The position numbers were made by a program, and so were the translations under genes. Shown here in pieces: positions 24,773-32,687 of a stretch of 64,000 nt of DNA (the first letter of the stretch is position 1; every line of letters begins with the position of its first letter). Source of the DNA: Duganella rivi. GTDB taxonomy: Bacteria > Pseudomonadota > Gammaproteobacteria > Burkholderiales > Burkholderiaceae_D. The notes beneath the pieces are model-generated. The model was given only the letters and a program-made list of their open reading frames with translations. It ran no database searches and was not told the DNA's origin. Location of the stretch: positions 684,956 to 748,955 of the forward strand of contig NZ_WWCK01000006.1 of NCBI RefSeq assembly GCF_009857435.1. Reading direction: 5' to 3'.

Positions 24773-27190
24773 ATGAGCTTTAATTCCAATATGACGACCG
24801 CGCAATTCGCGGCCGGCGGTACGCGCTTGATCGCCACCCTGACCACCACCGATCTAGCCAAGCTGTCCACCGATTTTGTGCAGGCCATGACCACCGCGCA
24901 AGCGCGCTTCCTCAGCGCCAAGCAACTGGCAGCGCTGCCGATGAGCAGCGTTGCGGCACTTGAAGCCGAGGATTTTGCGGCACTCGGCTTGTCCCAGCTG
25001 ACCACTTCCTCGCAATCGACCAGCTTCATGGCGGCGCTCACTGCCGAGCAACTGGCCGCTCTGACTACGCCGCAAGCCCTGGTGCTCAACGCCAAGGGCA
25101 TCAGCGCGCTGCGCCCCGAGGTGCTGGCTGCATTACAGACCCAGCAATTGACCGCGCTGCGCGAAATGCAGCTGCGCGGCCTCACCGCTAAACAGATGCA
25201 CGCGCTCACCACCGACCAGATTGCCGCGCTGACGATGATCCAATTGCCGTTCCTGCCGACCAAGCGCGATACTGGCAGCGATATGTTCCGCACCGATCAG
25301 ATTGCCGCTTTCAGCACGCGCCAGATTGCGGCGCTGGGCACGGCGGTGGTGGCGCAGTTGAGTGCGACCGAGATCGGCGCGATTGAAACGCAGGACATCG
25401 CCGCGCTCAGCACGCGTCAAATCGGCGTACTGAATGTGAACCAGGTGCTGGCGCTGACCGAGGATCAGCTGGGCGCGATTGGCAGCCATCAGCTTGCGGC
25501 ACTGGGTACGCGGCAAGTGCAGGCGCTCGATGTCGGCCGCTGGCAAGCGTTTAGCACGGCGGCTTTCGCTGCGCTGAGTAGCCGCCAGGTCAACTTACTG
25601 TCCAACGACACTTTTGCCGGACTGGGCACTGATAGGCTGGCGGCGCTGGGCGCTGCTGCGATCGGTGGCTTGTCCACCCGCCTGCTGGCCTTGCTCGATG
25701 GCGATAAGCTGGCGGCGCTGACGCCGCGTCAAATGGCGGCTTTGTCCTCGTCCAGCTTGAATGCGCTGCGCAGCGATCAGTTCCTCGCGCTAAGTACGGC
25801 GCAAGTGGCGGGCTTGAGCGCGGCGCAGCTGGGTGGCCTATCAACGCGCAATCTGGCCGCGCTGCAAGCGGAGAAACTCGGCGCGCTGCCGGCGGCGTTT
25901 ATCGCGGCGCTCAACTCGGCGCAGTTTGCCGCGCTGGGCGGCGTCAATCACGATATCAGCTACTTGAGCACCAACCAGATCGGGCAATTGCGCACGGCGG
26001 CGCTGGCCGGCATGACGACCGCACAGGCGGTGGCGCTCACTACCGATCAAGTTGCCCGCCTGAGCGCGGCGCAGGTGGCGGCCTTGTCCACCAAGGTGAT
26101 TGCAGCGCTGGAAGCGGAGGACTTTGCGTCGCTGAGCGGCGCGGCCATTAGCGGCCTGAGTCTGGGACAACTGAAGGTGCTGCGCAGCGACCAGGTGCTG
26201 GGGCTAACCACGGCGCAAGCGAGCGGACTGGGCAGCCATCACATCGCTGCCTTGTCGAGCGCGCTGGTGGCGCAACTGCTGCCGGAACAAATCGCCGCGC
26301 TGAAACCGGCCGCGATGGCTGGCTGGCGCTACGATCAAGTGCGGGCGCTGTCCAGCGACCAGCTGCGGGCGCTGACAGTGTGGCAATCGGCCGCGCTGAG
26401 CAGTGCGCAATTCCGCGCGCTCGATCCGACCATGGTGGCCAGCATGGAGGCCGAGGATGTGGGCGCCTTGAATACCGGCGTGATCGCGTCGCTGTCGACG
26501 GCCACCGTGGCGGCGCTGGATACCGATCAAATCGCAGCGCTGAATGCGCGGCAAGTGGCGGTGCTGTCGACGGCGGCGCTGCGCGCCTTGAGCGACGAGC
26601 AGTTTGCCGCGCTCGGTTCTCAGCAATTGGCGGGCCTGAGTTCGCGCCAGTACCAATCGCTGTCGAGCAGCGAGATGGTGGCGCTCAGCAGCGATCAATT
26701 TGGCGGGCTGTCGACGCAGATCATCGCCACGCTGAGCAGTGCGCAGGTGGTGGCCCTGACGACGGATCAGATCGTGGGACTGACTGCATCGCAAGTACGC
26801 GCACTCAGCAAAACGGCCTTGGTGGCCTTGGAGCAGGAAGATTTGGCGGCGATGGAGACGGCCGATTTGCGCGTCCTGAGCAGCGCGCAGTTGAAGGTAT
26901 TGTCGACCGCGCAGATCAGCGCCTTCAGCGCCACGCAAGCCAACGTCTTCACCACCGCGCAGACGGCGGGCCTGAGCAGCGCGCAGCTGGCGGCCCTGAA
27001 TGCCGCCAAAAACCCGCCGCTGGCGACGATGGCCATGAGCGAGCGCGTGCAAGGGCTGGTGCAGGCGCTAGCCGCGTACCCGGTGCTTAGCGCTTCATTG
27101 GAACCGCAGCGCGCCCAGGCCGCCACGCACTTGCAGATGAACTTATACGCCCCCGACACGCCGCCGCCGTTGCTGGCGCCGCGCAAATAA
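24773..27190 (+). CDS. Second octapeptide-repeat protein (paralogue, no calcium domain)
   Basis: 805 residues. The start has AAAAAGGAAA upstream and lies 84 bases after the larger paralogue, so the two probably share a transcript. Nearly the whole length is the same [ST][ST]xQ[ILV]xAL octad array (~90 units), again with irregular breaks (LPTKRDTGSDMF near 25250, LGGVNHDISYL near 25935) about 684 bases apart. The N-termini match in style (MTTAQFAAG against LTTQQIANL). The C-termini are also alike: a short helix with LVQALAAYP, then a proline-rich end (PPPLLAPRK), compared with LGEALQQYA and LLALPR in the larger protein. This tail may be a shared export or anchoring signal. No signal peptide. 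Function unknown. Confidence 0.85.
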   Translation: MSFNSNMTTAQFAAGGTRLIATLTTTDLAKLSTDFVQAMTTAQARFLSAKQLAALPMSSVAALEAEDFAALGLSQLTTSSQSTSFMAALTAEQLAALTTPQALVLNAKGISALRPEVLAALQTQQLTALREMQLRGLTAKQMHALTTDQIAALTMIQLPFLPTKRDTGSDMFRTDQIAAFSTRQIAALGTAVVAQLSATEIGAIETQDIAALSTRQIGVLNVNQVLALTEDQLGAIGSHQLAALGTRQVQALDVGRWQAFSTAAFAALSSRQVNLLSNDTFAGLGTDRLAALGAAAIGGLSTRLLALLDGDKLAALTPRQMAALSSSSLNALRSDQFLALSTAQVAGLSAAQLGGLSTRNLAALQAEKLGALPAAFIAALNSAQFAALGGVNHDISYLSTNQIGQLRTAALAGMTTAQAVALTTDQVARLSAAQVAALSTKVIAALEAEDFASLSGAAISGLSLGQLKVLRSDQVLGLTTAQASGLGSHHIAALSSALVAQLLPEQIAALKPAAMAGWRYDQVRALSSDQLRALTVWQSAALSSAQFRALDPTMVASMEAEDVGALNTGVIASLSTATVAALDTDQIAALNARQVAVLSTAALRALSDEQFAALGSQQLAGLSSRQYQSLSSSEMVALSSDQFGGLSTQIIATLSSAQVVALTTDQIVGLTASQVRALSKTALVALEQEDLAAMETADLRVLSSAQLKVLSTAQISAFSATQANVFTTAQTAGLSSAQLAALNAAKNPPLATMAMSERVQGLVQALAAYPVLSASLEPQRAQAATHLQMNLYAPDTPPPLLAPRK

Positions 27191-27192
27191 AA

Positions 27193-27252
27193 CCGGGGTC
27201 AGTTCTGCCAACCGCACACGAGCTCATGTACCAATGGCAGAACTGACCCCGG
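27193..27252. repeat. Dispersed GGGGTCAG palindrome, copy 1
   Basis: CCGGGGTCAGTTCTGCCA (27193-27210) and its exact complement (27235-27252) form a perfect 18-bp stem with a 24-base loop, between two convergent genes. The left arm and the loop motif ACACGAGC recur at 48641-48670. REP-like; it may also stop transcription from both sides, although no T-run is present. Confidence 0.8.
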
Positions 27253-27260
27253 ATTTGGGG

Positions 27261-27746
27261 TTACAGCGGCTGGAACACGCCGGCCGCTTTGTTTTTCTGC
27301 ACGTTGTCCCACGCGAAGATTTTGCCGTTCATGGCGACGTACACGCCCGGCGGCAAGGTCTGCGCCACGCCGGCGGCAAAGCCGAGGTTGAACATGGCGT
27401 CGGAATTGGCGATCTCGTACGGGATCATGGCGCCGGTCAGCACGATGGTCTTGCCGAGGTTGGCCGGGCCCAGCACCTGCGCCGTCTGCGGCATGGTGTC
27501 GGTGCCGTGGATGATGACGATGGCTTTCTCGCTGGCGGCGCGGCACGAGGCCAGGATGCGCGCACGGTCGGCATCGACCATGTCCAGCGAATCCATCAGC
27601 GGCAGCTGCTCCAGCGCCACTTCGATCGTCAGGCGGCAGCGTTTGAGCAGATCCGGCACATGGCTATCGGCAAAGCCAAGGGTGCCGTTCAGTTCGTTGT
27701 AGTGTTTGTCGAAAGTGCCGCCGGTGGCCAGGATGCGCAGGGTCAT
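27261..27746 (-). CDS. Short asparaginase-domain protein
   Basis: 161 residues, only the N-terminal asparaginase domain (full enzymes are ~330). Both active-site motifs are present: TGGTFDK with the nucleophilic Thr near residue 8-11, and HGTDTM with the second Thr and Asp. LTGAMIPYEIANSD also matches the family. Stand-alone short forms occur in proteobacteria. Whether they hydrolyse asparagine is not settled, since the usual active site borrows residues from the C-terminal domain of a partner. It is convergent with the repeat-protein genes. Confidence 0.85.
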   Translation of the reverse strand: MTLRILATGGTFDKHYNELNGTLGFADSHVPDLLKRCRLTIEVALEQLPLMDSLDMVDADRARILASCRAASEKAIVIIHGTDTMPQTAQVLGPANLGKTIVLTGAMIPYEIANSDAMFNLGFAAGVAQTLPPGVYVAMNGKIFAWDNVQKNKAAGVFQPL

Positions 27747-27853
27747 GATAAAAGCTCAAGCTAAAAGAAAATGATGTGCATGATAACCCATGCGCGGGAC
27801 TGGAAACTTGGGCGTACTATGTCTACACTGGTTTCTTTGTTCGTCTGCACACT

Positions 27854-28621
27854 ATGAAAGCGCTCGCTCCCGGCACTGTTATTTTCCACCGCCACCGTGG
27901 CTATGGCGTCATCACGACGGTCAATTTGCTGACCGGCTGGATTTCCGCCCGCTTCGGCAGCGAGTCGCGCACGCTCGATTTGAATCTGTCCACCGACGAG
28001 GTGCAGTTTGCCGATGGCGAGGCCATCCTGTTCCGCCGCGCCCCGCCCGACCGCATGCCGCACGCGCGCCTGATGGCCGTGGTGCGCGAGCTGCACAAGG
28101 CTGGTTATCAAAAACTCTACTTGTATTCGTGGCCCAAGCCGTCCGGGCTGCATTGGCGCTGGCATTTGTTTACCGGCCCGCGCGACTGGATGCAGCGTTC
28201 GTGGCGCGAGGGCTGGTATGGCTCGGGCGCCGATTACAACAGCAATCCGGTAATGGGCTGGGGCGATTTGCCGGGCGCCAGCACCGAGGAGCTGATCCAC
28301 GCGCTGGCCAAGTTCGATCCGCAAGGGCTGGCGCAGGCGCTGGGGCGCGACGAGGATCACGCGGCATGGTTTGCCGCCGTCTGCGATGCGCTGCTGCCGG
28401 GCTATATGTACAGCCTCGACATGCAGCGTAGCGATGGCGGCCCGCTGATCGATATGCCGCCGGTGCCGGTGATTCCGGTGCGCGCCTCGTTGCCGCCTTA
28501 CTCGGGCCCGGATATTCCGTGGCCGCCCGGCTGGGCCGGCTTGTGGAGCAAGGTGCACGTCATGCCGACCCCGCGCATCAATCTCACCGGCTTGCCGGAA
28601 GTGCCGGAGCAGGCCGACTAG
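27854..28621 (+). CDS. Hypothetical protein with SH3/tudor-like N-terminus
   Basis: 255 residues. ATG 27854 (MKALAPGTVIFHRHRGYG) is preferred over 27776. Residues ~5-60 (GTVIFHRHRGYGVITTVN and ISARFGSESRTLDL) resemble the small beta-barrel tail of UvrD/PcrA helicases and CarD-type domains, which binds nucleic acid or RNA polymerase. The rest is rich in Trp, Tyr and Pro (YLYSWPKPSGLHWRWHLFTG) and not recognised. Its stop codon overlaps that of the convergent dehydrogenase gene by four bases. Function unknown; the domain comparison is tentative. Confidence 0.75.
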   Translation: MKALAPGTVIFHRHRGYGVITTVNLLTGWISARFGSESRTLDLNLSTDEVQFADGEAILFRRAPPDRMPHARLMAVVRELHKAGYQKLYLYSWPKPSGLHWRWHLFTGPRDWMQRSWREGWYGSGADYNSNPVMGWGDLPGASTEELIHALAKFDPQGLAQALGRDEDHAAWFAAVCDALLPGYMYSLDMQRSDGGPLIDMPPVPVIPVRASLPPYSGPDIPWPPGWAGLWSKVHVMPTPRINLTGLPEVPEQAD

Positions 28622-29616
28622 CCTTTGACGTGGGCGGCGTAGTCCGGGTTGTTGATGTTGGCCGGCGTGCCGTTGGCAAACTCCACCACGTTCTGGAACG
28701 CATGCTGGAAATACACTTCGTAGCTATCCTGCTCGACGTAGCCCAGGTGTGGCGTCGCCAGCACGGTTGGTATCTTTAACAGCGGCGAATCTGCTGCCAA
28801 CGGCTCGGAATTGTAGACATCTACCGCGGCGTAGCCCGGCCGGCCCTTGGCCAGCGCCTGTTCCAGCGCGTCCGTTTGCACCAGCTCGGCGCGGCTGGTA
28901 TTCACGAACAGCGCGCTTGGCTGCATGCGCGCCAGGTCTTCCGCCGTGACGATGCCGCGCGTCGCCTCGTTCAAGCGCAAGTGCAGGCTCAGCACATCGG
29001 ACTGCCCGAAAAACGCCTCGCGCGACGCCGCTGCCGTGTGGCCATCGGCCACCGCCTTGCCTCGGCTGGATTCGCTGCCCCACACCATCACCTGCATGCC
29101 GAAAGCGCGGCCATAACCAGCCACGGTCTGGCCGATCTTGCCATAGCCCCACAAGCCCAGCGTGCGGCCCTTGAGCACAAAGCCCAGCCCGTTCAATTGC
29201 GGGTTGATGGATGCCGTCTGCCACAGCCCATCCTTCAAATTGTTGGCATAAGGGACGATCTTGCGCGCAGCTGCCATGATCAGCGCCCAAGTCAGTTCGG
29301 CCGGCGCGGTCGGCGAGCCCACGCCTTCGGCAATCGCAATCCCCAATTCGGTCGCTGCCGCGACATCAATGTGGCCGGAAAGCCGTCCGGTTTGCGAAAT
29401 CAGCTTCAAATTCGGCAATTTAGACAGCAGCGCGCGGTTGAAGGCGGTGCGTTCGCGGATCAAGACCAGCGCATCGAACGGCGCTAGCCGGATGGCCAGC
29501 TGACCGAGCCCGCGAGTAGTGCTGTTGAACACTTTTACTTCGTGGTTTGCCAACAACTCAAAGCATTTCAAACTTTGAGTTGCATTCTGGTAATCATCGA
29601 GGATGGCGATTTTCAT
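28618..29616 (-). CDS. D-2-hydroxyacid dehydrogenase family protein
   Basis: 332 residues. The start at 29616 (MKIAILDDYQ) is where the family begins. The NAD-binding motif is GYGKIGQTVAGYGRAFGM. The catalytic Arg lies in NTSRAELV and the catalytic His in ATPHLGYVEQDS. Related enzymes interconvert 2-keto acids and D-2-hydroxyacids (glyoxylate/hydroxypyruvate or phosphoglycerate types). The exact substrate cannot be read from sequence. The 280 bases up to pckG hold the divergent promoters. Confidence 0.93.
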   Translation of the reverse strand: MKIAILDDYQNATQSLKCFELLANHEVKVFNSTTRGLGQLAIRLAPFDALVLIRERTAFNRALLSKLPNLKLISQTGRLSGHIDVAAATELGIAIAEGVGSPTAPAELTWALIMAAARKIVPYANNLKDGLWQTASINPQLNGLGFVLKGRTLGLWGYGKIGQTVAGYGRAFGMQVMVWGSESSRGKAVADGHTAAASREAFFGQSDVLSLHLRLNEATRGIVTAEDLARMQPSALFVNTSRAELVQTDALEQALAKGRPGYAAVDVYNSEPLAADSPLLKIPTVLATPHLGYVEQDSYEVYFQHAFQNVVEFANGTPANINNPDYAAHVKG

Positions 29617-29897
29617 GAAAGATAAGCGATGTTTTGATTGATTTCGTAGGGAAATAACATGTTCCAAGTTAACCCAAATAGCTTACTACTTTACTCAACT
29701 AATTCTCCTACATTTTTGTATGGAACGCCTGTTGAGGGGTGTACAATCGGCCCAAAACCAAGGCCCGACGACCAGATCCGGGCCGCGCACGACCGCCGTA
29801 CACCCGCCGATCCATTTCGAATGGAACTCTGAGCGCAAGCCAAAAGCTGACGACGATCCTGCCACCACAGAATTTTAATTAGCATTGGAGAAGTACC

Positions 29898-31763
29898 ATG
29901 AACCAGCCTGTAATGGGTGGCGTCGCACCATTGAACGCCCCAGCTTACATCAAACAGCAAAAGCTCATCAATTGGGTCGCCGAGATCGCCGCCCTGACCA
30001 AGCCAGACCGTATTTACTGGTGCGATGGCTCGCAGGAAGAGTACGACCGCCTGTGCGCTGAGATGGTTGCCGCCGGCACCATGAAAAAGCTGAACCAGGA
30101 AAAGCGTCCTAACTCCTACCTCGCTTGCTCGGATCCAACCGACGTGGCGCGCGTGGAAGACCGTACCTTTATCTGCTCGAAAACCAAAGAAGAAGCCGGC
30201 CCGACCAATAACTGGATGGACCCGGCCGAAATGCGCGCCACCCTGCATCCACTGTTCGACGGTTGCATGACCGGCCGTACCATGTACGTGGTGCCGTTCT
30301 CGATGGGCCCGCTGGGTTCGCCGATCGCCCACATCGGCGTCGAACTGTCGGACTCGCCATACGTGGCCGTCAATATGCGCACCATGACCCGCATGGGCAA
30401 AGCCGTCTACGACGTGCTGGGCACCGACGGCGAATTCGTGCCATGCGTGCACACCGTGGGCGCGCCGCTGAAAGCCGGCCAGAAAGATGTGGCATGGCCG
30501 TGCAACGCCACGAAATACATCGTGCATTATCCTGAGACCCGCGAAATCTGGTCGTTCGGTTCCGGCTACGGCGGCAACGCGCTGCTGGGCAAAAAGTGCT
30601 TCGCGCTGCGTATTGCTTCGAACATGGGCCACCAGGACGCGCAAAACGGCGGCACTGGCTGGCTGGCTGAACACATGCTGATCCTCGGCGTGGAATCGCC
30701 GGAAGGCAAGAAACACTATGTGGCAGCGGCCTTCCCATCGGCTTGCGGCAAGACCAACTTCGCCATGCTGATTCCGCCAACTTCGTTCAAAGGCTGGAAA
30801 ATCACCACTATCGGCGACGATATTGCCTGGATCAAGCCGGGCGCCGACGGCCGTCTGTACGCCATCAACCCGGAAGCCGGCTACTTCGGCGTAGCGCCGG
30901 GCACCAACGAAAAAACCAATTACAACTGCATGGCCTCGTTGCGCGAGAACGCCATCTTCACCAACGTGGCGCTGACCGATGACGGCGACGTGTGGTGGGA
31001 AGGCTTGAGCAAGCCGGCGCCACAGCACTTGATCGACTGGCAGGGCAACGATTGGACGCCGGAATCGACCGGCAAAGCCGCACACCCGAACGCCCGCTTC
31101 ACCGTGCCTGCGACCCAGAATCCAGTGATCGATCCAGCGTGGGACGATCCGGCCGGCGTGCCGATCTCGGCCTTCATCTTCGGCGGCCGCCGTTCGACCA
31201 CCGTGCCGTTGGTGACTGAAGCGCGCAACTGGGTGGAAGGCGTCTACATGGCCGCCACCATGGGCTCGGAAACCACTGCCGCCGCTGCCGGCCAGATGGG
31301 TGTGGTGCGCCGCGACCCGTTCGCGATGCTGCCGTTCATCGGCTACAACATGAGCGACTACTTCCAGCACTGGCTGAATCTGGGCGAAAAAGTAGGCAAG
31401 ATCGACGGCGCCACCCTGCCGAAGATCTTCTGCGTCAACTGGTTCCGTACCGACGAGCAAGGCCACTTCGTCTGGCCTGGCTTCGGCGACAATATGCGCG
31501 TGCTGAAATGGATGCTGGAGCGTATCGAAGGCGAAGCCGGCGGTATCGAAAACATCTTTGGCACCACCCCGCGCTTTGGCGACCTGAACTGGGACGGTAT
31601 CCCGTTCTCGCCGGAAGAGTTCGAGACCATCACCTCGATCGACAAGGACGCATGGCGCGAAGAACTGAAATTGCACGACGAACTGTTCACCAAGTTGGCT
31701 TACCACCTGCCTGAAGAACTGAAGGCCGTGAAAGCCGACCTCGAGAAGCGCCTGGCAAAATAA
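29898..31763 (+). CDS. pckG: Phosphoenolpyruvate carboxykinase (GTP)
   Basis: 621 residues, full length. The P-loop with its essential cysteine is FPSACGKTNFAML (Cys283, Lys285). Other family blocks (SFGSGYGGNALLGKKC, IFGGRRSTTVPLV, PFIGYNMSDYFQHWL) are present. It converts oxaloacetate and GTP to PEP, GDP and CO2, the entry step of gluconeogenesis. The leader is long (~280 bases to the divergent gene); TACAAT at 29742-29747 is a possible -10 element. A strong terminator follows. Confidence 0.98.
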   Translation: MNQPVMGGVAPLNAPAYIKQQKLINWVAEIAALTKPDRIYWCDGSQEEYDRLCAEMVAAGTMKKLNQEKRPNSYLACSDPTDVARVEDRTFICSKTKEEAGPTNNWMDPAEMRATLHPLFDGCMTGRTMYVVPFSMGPLGSPIAHIGVELSDSPYVAVNMRTMTRMGKAVYDVLGTDGEFVPCVHTVGAPLKAGQKDVAWPCNATKYIVHYPETREIWSFGSGYGGNALLGKKCFALRIASNMGHQDAQNGGTGWLAEHMLILGVESPEGKKHYVAAAFPSACGKTNFAMLIPPTSFKGWKITTIGDDIAWIKPGADGRLYAINPEAGYFGVAPGTNEKTNYNCMASLRENAIFTNVALTDDGDVWWEGLSKPAPQHLIDWQGNDWTPESTGKAAHPNARFTVPATQNPVIDPAWDDPAGVPISAFIFGGRRSTTVPLVTEARNWVEGVYMAATMGSETTAAAAGQMGVVRRDPFAMLPFIGYNMSDYFQHWLNLGEKVGKIDGATLPKIFCVNWFRTDEQGHFVWPGFGDNMRVLKWMLERIEGEAGGIENIFGTTPRFGDLNWDGIPFSPEEFETITSIDKDAWREELKLHDELFTKLAYHLPEELKAVKADLEKRLAK

Positions 31764-31784
31764 GCCAGCCCGGAGGAGACAGCG

Positions 31785-31814
31785 ACGGCGCGTAGAAATA
31801 CGCGCCGTTTTTTT
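31785..31814 (+). terminator. Terminator after pckG
   Basis: A perfect 10-bp stem ACGGCGCGTA (31785-31794) / TACGCGCCGT (31799-31808) with a GAAA tetraloop, followed by seven T (31808-31814). Textbook Rho-independent terminator. Confidence 0.95.
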
Positions 31815-31816
31815 GA

Positions 31817-31844
31817 TTGCAGTTTCGCACAGGTGTGCTAAAGT
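31817..31844 (+). promoter_or_regulatory. Autoregulated promoter with TetR operator (O1)
   Basis: The operator TTTCGCACA GG TGTGCTAAA (31823-31842) is an inverted repeat with one mismatch between arms. It fills exactly the spacer between TTGCAG (31817-31822) and TAAAGT (31839-31844), a promoter pair with 16 bases between. Transcription would begin about at the ATG of the TetR gene (31852). The same motif recurs downstream of the gene. Direct repression of its own gene is inferred. Confidence 0.75.
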
Positions 31845-31851
31845 TCAGCCC

Positions 31852-32457
31852 ATGGATACGTTGACTGCAAAAAGCGAGGCCACTTACGCCACCATCATTA
31901 ATGCCGCGTTGGAAATGGCGGCGGCCGAAGGTATCGGCAAGTTATCGCTCGGTGAATTAGCCAAGCGTACCGGCATTAGTAAAAGCGGAATATTTTCCCG
32001 CGTCGGTTCGCTCGAAGCTTTGCAGACGGCAGTGCTGGATGAATATGATCGCCGTTTCTCTGCCGATATATTCCTGCCATCGCTGCAATTGGAAAAAGGC
32101 TTGCCGCGATTAATTGCACAGGTTAATACATGGGCGCGCCGAATCTCGGATGAAGGTTTGCATAATTCGTGTTTATACAGCGCCGGCGCTTTTGAATTTG
32201 ATGATTTAAATGGCCCGCTGCGTGATCGTTTGCAGCAAGGTGTCGAAGCATGGCGTGCTTCTTTGCGCCGAACTATTTTGCAGGCGATTGAATTAGGCCA
32301 TTTAAAGCCGGATACCGATCCCGGCCAATTGGTGTACGAAATTTATAGTTTAATCGTCGGCTTGATTCACGATAGCCGTTTTCTGCGCGAAGAATCGGCT
32401 GGGCGCCATATGCTCAAGGCATTTGACCGGTTAATCGCGTCCTACCGTATTTCCTGA
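31852..32457 (+). CDS. TetR/AcrR family transcriptional regulator
   Basis: 201 residues. The HTH is at ~22-55 (GKLSLGELAKRTGISKSGIF), followed by an all-helical ligand domain. ATG 31852 is chosen over 31813 because the promoter lies between them; there is no ribosome-binding site, consistent with a nearly leaderless mRNA. AT-rich codons (TTA, ATT, AAT) stand out against the high-GC neighbours. Two copies of one palindromic operator flank the gene. The downstream one precedes a 37-residue membrane peptide, the likely regulated target. Confidence 0.92.
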   Translation: MDTLTAKSEATYATIINAALEMAAAEGIGKLSLGELAKRTGISKSGIFSRVGSLEALQTAVLDEYDRRFSADIFLPSLQLEKGLPRLIAQVNTWARRISDEGLHNSCLYSAGAFEFDDLNGPLRDRLQQGVEAWRASLRRTILQAIELGHLKPDTDPGQLVYEIYSLIVGLIHDSRFLREESAGRHMLKAFDRLIASYRIS

Positions 32458-32491
32458 TGCCGCAGATCCGTCTGGGGTTTTATTTAACTTA

Positions 32492-32513
32492 ATTTCGCAC
32501 ACCTGTGCGAAAT
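32492..32513 (+). promoter_or_regulatory. Second TetR operator (O2), perfect palindrome
   Basis: ATTTCGCACA (32492-32501), CC, TGTGCGAAAT (32504-32513): both 10-base arms are exact complements. The core TTTCGCACA..TGTG is shared with O1 at 31823. It ends three bases before the GGGAG ribosome-binding site of the following small gene, so bound protein would cover its promoter. Confidence 0.78.
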
Positions 32514-32525
32514 ATGGGAGCGAAA

Positions 32526-32639
32526 ATGATGAGCTTAATATTGATCGTACCGGTCGCGGTTTATCTGGTCATGCGCAGCAGGCTGTGGAACCTGCTGCGC
32601 TCGCTCCCGGACTGCAATGACGATCTCGTCTACTACTGA
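32526..32639 (+). CDS. Small membrane protein, 37 residues
   Basis: A reading frame from ATG 32526 (or the next codon, ATG 32529) to TGA 32639, with GGAG at 32517-32520. The product starts MMSLILIVPVAVYLVMRS, one hydrophobic helix ending in basic residues, then RLWNLLRSLPDC and an acidic/aromatic tail (NDDLVYY). A perfect TetR-type operator lies directly upstream. No family recognised. Translation is supported only by the ribosome-binding site, the helix and the operator. Confidence 0.55.
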   Translation: MMSLILIVPVAVYLVMRSRLWNLLRSLPDCNDDLVYY

Positions 32640-32687
32640 GCCTGTCATGCCGGATGTTGGCCTTTACGTGCTAATTTTTGGCATGAA

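Noticed and set aside
17897..27000. CRISPR-like array suggested by short tandem DNA repeats
   Set aside because: The 24-bp units are contiguous, diverged and coding, with no constant repeat alternating with unique spacers.
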